In this document: positions 57,164 through 64,000 of the stretch, one piece after another | Position numbering within the stretch: position 1 is the first letter of the stretch | Layout of the letters: the number at the start of each line of letters is the position of its first letter | NCBI RefSeq assembly: GCF_022458985.1 | Contig: NC_061789.1 | Span: 10,732,357-10,796,356, forward strand | Origin: Mugil cephalus | Lineage: Eukaryota; Chordata; Actinopteri; Mugiliformes; Mugilidae | Direction of reading: 5' to 3' | Length of the DNA stretch: 64,000 nucleotides | Notes under the pieces: model-generated | The model's database searches: none | What the model saw: only the letters and a program-made list of their open reading frames with translations | Told to the model about the DNA's origin: nothing | Position numbers and translations under genes: made by a program

Positions 57164-58499
57164 ATTCAGTTTCTTAAATTAGCCTTAAATGGCAAAGCTA
57201 CACATTTGTTCCGAGGGACCAAAAAATGCCCCATTGAAAACCATCATAAATACACTTGTTTGTCCCACGTTTATCTTAACCAAAATCAATGCGTTACTTT
57301 AGGTTAAGACTTTATTGTGGCCTACTAACCTTCTATTAAACATTTTATATCTGTCTATCAGATTGTGCTTCTATTTCCCCTGAAATATATGAGGTTGTGT
57401 CACTATTGATGTCAGATAATGGTGTGTGTGTGTTTTTAGGAAGAGGCCATTTTTTTGGCTTCAGGACCTTTTTTGCTAAATCTGACACAGTGGGAAAAAT
57501 TAATGATGCATCAAAATCTATGTTGCTGTGAATCATCGACCCATCACAGGCCCTTAAAACAACAATAAGCAAATATTTACTGAAATGCGTTTAATGGAAA
57601 TTATTTGAATTTTAATTATTATTTTTTCGCTAAAGGATCTGTGGAGTTTGGTGAAGATATTGGCCTTCAAAGGGTTAAAACACATAAATTATATTGTTTT
57701 ATATGTATAGTTCCAGCTGAAGTAGTAGCTGAAGTTGAAACAATAATTAATATATGGTAATTTTACAGCCATTTTCTGGGAAAAGGCCATTTTTTGTGAC
57801 CAGGGACAAATCTCTGAGTTTTTTAAGGAACTCCCAAGGGTTGGATTTATTGATTAGATATTGATTTCCATCATCTCAGTCTTGGAAAGACAAGAAACAA
57901 GATACCAATGTTCCTTTAAGGCAATAGGGATTTCAGGGTCTCTGCCCCTGAGTAGTAATAGTCGGAATTGTTGAGTAAAAGTGATTTATATTCACATATG
58001 CATATTTTATTGTTTTTTTCTTTACATGTATATTCGAGAGCAGCCTGTGACCACTTCTTTTGTTTTAGTTTTAAATCTTTAATAAACTTCATGAAATGTG
58101 AAGGAACACAGTTGCAGTGTGGACAACAACAACAACAGGACTGTTATCACTTTTTACATGAAGTTTTAAAAAACAAACTAATAACACTGGAGAACCTCAT
58201 ACAAGTCAAACCATGGTGAACATATAGAGACATCTAGTGTTTCATTTGCTTTACTACACCCAGGCAATAGCAATAACGATGCATCGAACAACTCTCTATT
58301 CTGCAACGTTTTTAAGTTAAAATAAAGATCTGAAGTTAAAAAGAAAAAACAAAAACGAGGTCAGACTCTGCTGGATGTTTGTAGAAGAATGGGAAGGTGA
58401 AAGATGAAACTGAAAAGTAAGGGCACAGAAGTGAAGAAAGAGGAGGCAAGATAGAAAGATGAACAGTGGGAGAAGAATGAAAGGCAGAGATGATAAGAC

Positions 58500-58740
58500 T
58501 CATTTAACCCTCTTGTATTTCTCTCGGCGGACAGCAGCCTTCTTTATCTCCTTCCGCAAAATCTTCTTGTTCCTCTTGATGTTATTTTTCGCCGTCTCCA
58601 ACAAAAACTCAAACTTGTCTTTGCTGAACGAAAGATCGAAGGTGGAGAACGCCTTTATCCTTGTTTGATACTGCTCCAAATCTGGACCAGAAATAAAAGC
58701 ACCGATGAACATATCTGACCATTGAGCATATATTTGTGTC

Positions 58741-58805
<65 letters not shown>

Positions 58806-60085
58806 TTGCGCGACAGACCTTCGCAGTTCTCTTTGTTGAAGATCGGCATGTAAATGATGGTGGGCTCCTTCACTTTTCCTGCAAATATGTAGAGGTCTTT
58901 TGGCCACTCGCTGTCCTTCAAAATCACGTCGTCTATCTTAGGGAAAGGCTTCTTGAGCTCAGCCGCGTAGTCTCTGGCCAGAGTCAGAGTCTGTGTGGAC
59001 AATAAAATCATATCAGGGACTAAGATTGTCAGTCAGTGACTGTAATTACAATTTGTGTAGGACTGGACTGGGGTCACTCTCATTGGTTGCTTGCGTACCA
59101 GACTGCATGAGAAGACCCAACAGAAAGTCACAAATACAAGAGAATGTCAACTCATCAGAGAATGAGTGTCCTGTGGTGTCTGGCAACAGAACATTGGTAG
59201 TAGGGGGTTTTGGGTCCTATTCAGATTCACATTCAGAAAACTTAATTTGTCCCCAGGGGCAAATAACAAAAATAGAACAATACAAAGCATATGCAAATAA
59301 CTGTGCAAATAAATGTTTTAACTCTCCAAACACTCCATGGAGGATGTAAACTAGTGACAAAAGTGTAAACAGTAATTACAGGGATTATACTGTATATTTA
59401 CATCTTATCGTAAATTATTGGCAAGGACTACACGATACGATACGTATCACGATACTTGAGTCACGATACGATACATTATTGCAATATCATGATATTGTGA
59501 TATATTGCAGTATTTTACATAGTTAATTGAGAAATTTTAAGTGCAGCCTAAAATACACATCGCGTATATGTACATCAGATGAAATCAGTGATAATTGATT
59601 GGAAAAAAAACAGTCAAAAAACAATATTAATCCAAATGATCCGTTTCCAATTTATTGCATTTGTACAGAAAAAGTGATGGTTGTATCGGTAGAAAAGGTA
59701 TTGCGATATATTGCCATATCGATATTTTTTACCACCGCTATTGCAAAGTTAGTATGGGTAATAGACTTGTATAAAAAAATTAAAAATAGGTCCGTTCAGT
59801 TGTTATTATTGTCAATATTATTTACTTCACCTGTCCGTGGTTTTAACGTTGTGGCTGATCGATGTATCTGCAGCACACACCTGTTAACACAATGTTCTCC
59901 CAACACGTGGCTTTACCTTGAAGGTGCCATCAGCCCCGAAATCCAGAGCGATGAAAAGATCCACGTCTCTCTTCTCTCCCAGGAAGGAAGGGAAGGACAG
60001 GTTGAGCATCACACCAGCGTCCATCAGCTGCAGATTCTTTTTATGCGTAATGCAAGGCGGCACCTCATCATCTTCCCAGCAACAA

Positions 60086-60117
<32 letters not shown>

Positions 60118-63084
60118 ACTCATTCAACTGTTTGTTGGCCATCTATCTAGTAAATCGCATTACTGCCAACAATAAATAAGAAACGTAGCTCGGTAATGGT
60201 AGTTCACCTGAGTATTCGTAGAGGAAGTTTTTAATGGTTCCCCAGTCCAGTTTCTCAATCAGTCCGAAGGCTTTCTTTATCAACCAAGAGACTGGGAAAA
60301 CAAAGCACACCCACATGAAGCATGTTATTATTATGCGTAAATAACTAATAACTTACTATAAATAACTCATTTGTTGCCGTCCTAGTGCCATCAAATTATC
60401 AGAGTTAGCAGCTTTGGTTTAGTAACCCTGGGGGGTCCCCAGAGGTACTGCAGGGGGGGGTCGCAAAATCGTTGGTTGATTGGACATTTTTCATACTTTT
60501 TTTTTCTTTTTTTTTTAAATTGTCCCCCACAAATTTAAATTTCTTTAAATACTACACTTTAATATAATCAACGTATTTTAACAAAGGGATCATTGGAGCA
60601 GACAACTTTCAGTCAACACGTAGGCCCCGCCCCCATCGCTTCTGAGCCAATCACAGGCTCTGTCAGGTTCCCTGCAATTGGCCGAGAGCCTCCTCAGTCC
60701 CCAGGTGAAATCCACATATAAAGCAGCGTTATTATTATGCTTTAATGACTAATGGCTTACTACTAACTCCATGTTAGACGCGTCAAGTTATCATGAGTTA
60801 GCCGCTTTGGTTCAGACTGAAATAAATAACAACAGTTCTAGGCACTGAAATGAAAATTTTCTCAAATGTTCATGGTCCCCACGGTGTGAATCTGACTTTG
60901 GAAGATCAAGCTTTTACCACGTATCCTTTGAAGGATCTCAACACAATATTCAAAAATAAATTGCATCCTTCCAAAACTCCAGCCCTCAAGAGGTCAATAA
61001 TTCTATTAATGCAGCTCTGAACTTCAGTGATTATAAGATACAATAAAGAATCAGTTCTTTTTTATGTCCTGTGTATCCTCTGATCAATAATATAATAAGA
61101 CACGGTAATAAAGGATGTTGAAGAAGCGTCAAAGACAAGCAAACAATGACGTGACTCACCTTGACTTTTGAGTGGTTCTTTGTCTAAATTCTCCAAAGAG
61201 GCCAAGAGTTTCTGGTGCCACTCTGTCAGTATACTTTGTTCCTCGTTTGTCTTTCTAAATGGGTTTATGTTCAGTTTATCTGAAAAATTGTGTAAAACAA
61301 TCCAGAAACAATTAAACCTGCTTTGATTTCTGGTAGTTGCAAAATCTATGTACTCTGCTACGGCCTGTTTCACAAGTGGAGCAGGTTATTTGAACTTATC
61401 TGAATGAGTTCTGCAAATGTTTTGCTCATTACAAGACATTTTAAATGTTCTACCTTGCAACCAGTTGGGTATGAAGATCCCTCGATCATTCTTTTTTGTA
61501 CCTGCAAAACAGAGCAGACACAAGATGCACACAGTGAAGACATCACAAATACTGCATGCACTGAGCAAGTAGCTCCGTCTGTGGGTTTTTACCTTCTTCT
61601 TTCTGCATTGTGCTGCGCAGATGTGCAGTGTCAACGTAGAGGCCGAGATCCGTGAAGCCAGCCTCGTGAGGACTTATCTCGAACCATTTGGCTGCGACAG
61701 AAACAGAAAGTCCAAGGAAAACAACACTCAGCGATAATCCTGATTGATTTGAACTAAATTTCTGCTGGTTAACAATGGAAATCAGAAGCCGGTGCTTGCC
61801 TGTCATCCTTTGAGGCATACACTGAGGCGGTTTGTGTTTGTCTAAGTATTTGTGCGCGTTCCGTACCTTTTTCTGGGCCGTATCGCAGACAGTCTCTGTT
61901 CACTGCACTGTAGAGGGGATACGGATTGTTGACGTTCATGCTATCCCCTGGAAGAGGTAGATGGTCCAGCTATTAAGACAAAAAATCAGGCTAGTGAACT
62001 ACAAATATAAAACTATAAACCTCCATAAAAAAAAAACAATAAGAAAGAAAGACCTTTCAGAAACGTATTGTAAATATTGAAAATGGCTGCGGGCTACGCT
62101 ATTTCAAATCTAATAATTAATTCACTCAACAGCGCTGATTGATATTTCATAAAAGCCATTATTTCTCACATTATTGCACGTTATTGCATTAATCCTCTCG
62201 TGCCTGACTTCAGTTGCAATAACCCGAGAGTGACCTGAGTGCAACCGACACCAACTGCATTGCAGAGCATTGCGTCACTTCACACTCATCAACGTTTGCC
62301 CCCAGAATCCATCAGACAGAACGAAGAATTAGCAAAGGGAAGCAATGTGTGCCGTTACCCAGCAGCGCCACTACTGTCATTTTATCATTTCAATTTGATT
62401 CTTCCACACTCCATTAAGCCGGTAAGTGTAATGACATAAAACAGTGATGCCTGCAGCTTTATATTTTTAAACATTTGTTTTCATTTCTAAAAAAAACAAA
62501 AAAACACAGAGATTACCCTCCTGAAAGGACCGTTTTGCAAAGAGCATAAAGGATCTGAATCTGGGTAGACACGCTGGCTGACTTCATGTTACGACAGTAA
62601 AATCCATAAAGGCCATAATAAATTAATGAATAAAACAATAACCTGTCAGCTGTCACTAATGACACATGACACATAGACTTGCTACTTTTAGGCCAAAATT
62701 TTGTAATGTTTATTTAAATATTTGTTTTGTAAATCATTTAAAACATAGAAAGAGTAAAACAGCCATTTCAGCAGTGCAATATTTGACCACAATTGCGTCA
62801 AACTGTGTAAAATATTTTCTTGAATTGATGTCAGATAATCCAGAGGAGACTCATAGCTTACTTCATAACCACATCTATGTATTTTGCTAACTTTTACCTT
62901 TTTCATGATCGAACCAGAAGTTAAGTCTCCCCAGATTTCACTGAGAAATGAGTGCTTCTCTTTTGCCTCGTCGCCCATCCAGGAGAGAGCCTCCGTCAGC
63001 CCACTCACAGGATCTGTGAGTGTGGACACTGCCACGTCCATGTGGGTGGTCCACTGGGGGTCCAAGTACAAGGAGGACATAGTC
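58500..63084 (-). CDS. Cytosolic phospholipase A2 (PLA2G4 family), 3' part, 9 exons seen
   Basis: cPLA2 enzymes cut or transfer fatty acids from membrane phospholipids through a Ser-Asp dyad. Exons in transcript order: 63084-62898, 61969-61867, 61691-61593, 61501-61454, 61279-61160, 60291-60208, 60071-59917, 58990-58819, 58681-58500. All joins are in frame. The first begins in phase 2, inside the segment that follows the Gly-x-Ser-Gly-Ser nucleophile motif (WTMSSLYLDPQW). Later marks: NPYPLYSAVN, AKWFEISPHEAGF, the catalytic Asp in LQLMDAG, VDLFIALDFGADG, and KPFPKIDDVILKD. The C terminus is a Lys/Arg-rich helix ending KYKRVK. The C2 domain and the catalytic Ser lie upstream, beyond the window. 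The subtype (the beta/delta/epsilon/zeta group is more likely than alpha) cannot be fixed from this part. Confidence 0.88.
58745..58802. repeat. (TG)29 microsatellite inside a 137-base intron
   Basis: Uninterrupted TG on the + strand, CA on the phospholipase sense strand. It fills 58 of the 137 bases of the gene's last intron (58682-58818). Confidence 0.95.
59417..59740. mobile_element. MITE-like repeat, copy 2
   Basis: ATTGGCAAGGACTACACGATACG through GATATATTGCCATATCGATA parallels the copy at 7483-7790 along its whole length, in the same orientation. It lies in the phospholipase intron between the exons at 59917 and 58990. Confidence 0.75.
60087..60116. repeat. A30 homopolymer (T tract on the gene's sense strand)
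   Basis: On the - strand this gives a 30-base T run ending 15 bases before the acceptor at 60072, thus forming that intron's polypyrimidine tract. Confidence 0.85.
60305..60815. repeat. Two diverged ~110-bp direct repeats around a G-rich repeat
   Basis: The blocks TTATTATTATGC..ACTAAT..CTTACT and TTATCAGAGTTAGCAGCTTTGGTT at 60325-60420 recur in the same order at 60730-60815. The DNA between includes a G-rich transposon-like stretch (60430-60500, GGGGGGGGTCGCAAAATC) and a short GC-rich block (60620-60710). Confidence 0.6.
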
Positions 63085-63470
63085 CTGAAAGACAAAGAGA
63101 GAACATAAAAAAATCCTGACAAGCCCTCAGAAAACCAGCAGCGCAGCCCACAGGGTTAAAAACCATGCCCATTAAAAAATAAAACATACAGCTTTATGCC
63201 TTGAATGTAGGACACTTTCTGCATTTTAAGAGAACAGACGTACAGCTGCATTTACTCGTGTTGTCCCATGTAGCAGGGATCCCTAAATGTTGGTGGAAGC
63301 TTCACATTTTCCATCATTTTTGTGCAAGTAAAGGTGCACAAAATGGACAATTTTAACAAATTTCTAGTTTTAAACCAGTAACTTCCTTTTTTTTCATTTA
63401 TGAAGATGCACAATTGACCCATAATGAGAAATGATGCAAAAGGCCTGGGAGAGGACAGAGTCAGTCTAGA

Positions 63471-64000
63471 GCAGGCATGTCAAACATACGGCCCGTGGGC
63501 CGGACCCGGCCCGTTGGGTCATTCAATCCGGCCCGGTATAAATTTCTGAGTATGTCAAAAAAAGAAGCGAGTCTCTAGCTAATTTCTATTAAAAGTTGTG
63601 ATTTTTTTAAAAAAATACAAACCAAATGCTCCCTCCGGCCGCTAGAGGGCAGTAAATGTGTAAAAGCGCTCACGTCAAGTATGCGGCACTGACACGAGTT
63701 AGTCACAGGAAATAAACATTCGCAACGTGATGTGTCCAAGTAAAAATAAACCGGCAATCTTGCTTCACCATTCACCACTACTAAACAAGTTATCGGTCAA
63801 CACACCCTTCCCAAAATGGCACTGTCAAAAAAAAGAAGAGTGGACACGGAGTGCAGAGTTTTCCAGGAGAAATGGACCGAGAAGTATTTATTCACAGAAG
63901 TGAATGCAAAACCAGTGTGCTTGGTACGTAATCGGCAAGTTACAGTGTTCAAAGAGTTTAATATTCGGCGCCACTCATCATAAAGACAAGTATGTCATAT
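63471..64000 (+). mobile_element. Decayed hAT transposon with BED-finger transposase start
   Basis: CAGGCATGTCAAACATACGG and GGCCCGTTGGGTCATTCAAT form a typical hAT left end. An open frame starts at ATG 63816 and encodes the beginning of a BED/GTF2IRD2-like transposase (KYLFTEVNAKPVCLV). The second zinc-ligand Cys position reads Arg (VCLVRN), and the frame stops at TAA near 63973, where the His-x-x-x-His part is shortened. The copy is therefore inactive. It runs off the window. It sits in an intron of the phospholipase gene, on the opposite strand. Confidence 0.75.

Larger units (their letters stand above)
53836..58499. other. Gene-poor region before the phospholipase gene
   Basis: No protein family is visible. 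The DNA is AT-rich, with decayed repeats at 57020-57163 (end of the TTAA MITE family) and repeat-like DNA at 57220-57860 that has paired blocks AGGCCATTTTTTTGG and AGGCCATTTTTTGTG. A CTCF-like site lies at 56692. The last 500 bases are probably the phospholipase 3' UTR, with a - strand AATAAA at 58006-58011. Confidence 0.5.

Noticed and set aside
58742-59011. His-Thr repeat tail on the phospholipase exon
   Set aside because: It is the (CA)29 intron read through; the exon ends at 58819 with a GT donor.
59599-60150. 183-codon open frame on the + strand
   Set aside because: It combines MITE sequence, antisense phospholipase exon (59917-60071) and a poly-A run coding Lys.

Overview
The window is nuclear DNA from a vertebrate, almost certainly a ray-finned (teleost) fish. 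Genes are split by GT-AG introns, non-coding DNA is rich in microsatellites and small DNA-transposon relics typical of teleosts, and every gene I recognise has a clear vertebrate orthologue. There are no bacterial operons, CRISPR arrays, rRNA genes or convincing tRNA genes.

Layout from left to right. (1) 0.2-5.45 kb, + strand: an aldehyde dehydrogenase of the ALDH3B type, nine coding exons, with an apparent one-base frame break at the end of coding exon 2. (2) 6.6-10.46 kb, - strand: clpp, the mitochondrial ClpP protease subunit, seven exons, tail-to-tail with the ALDH gene. (3) 11.83-14.24 kb, + strand: a G-protein gamma subunit closest to gng5, two coding exons. (4) 15.37-28.96 kb, + strand: carm1 (arginine methyltransferase), sixteen coding exons with a probable long 3' UTR. 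(5) 35.7-39.07 kb, - strand: yipf2 (Golgi/ER Yip1-family membrane protein), eight coding exons. (6) 39.8-41.67 kb, + strand: timm29 (mitochondrial inner-membrane import factor), two exons, head-to-head with yipf2. (7) 41.7-58.5 kb: a gene-poor stretch with a 24-bp satellite-like array, GA-rich DNA, SINE and transposon fragments. It also holds an unrecognised candidate transcript (about 47.2-53.8 kb) that could encode a roughly 50-residue one-helix microprotein. (8) 58.5-63.1 kb, - strand: the 3' two thirds or so of a cytosolic phospholipase A2 (PLA2G4 family), running off the right edge, with a decayed hAT transposon in its intron at the edge.

The genes do not form one pathway. carm1-yipf2-timm29 is the same neighbour set as on human chromosome 19p13.2, so this is a conserved synteny block. 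Several promoters (clpp, carm1, timm29/yipf2) carry ATGGCG-core YY1-like sites, as expected for housekeeping genes, and CTCF-like motifs lie near several gene boundaries.

The best leads are the 53-kb microprotein candidate, the ALDH frame break, the 24-bp array at 45.6-46.07 kb, the homeodomain/octamer-rich segment in carm1 intron 1, and the tiny CA-repeat intron in the phospholipase gene. Exon limits were read by eye from splice consensus, reading-frame continuity and family knowledge; no alignment was run.
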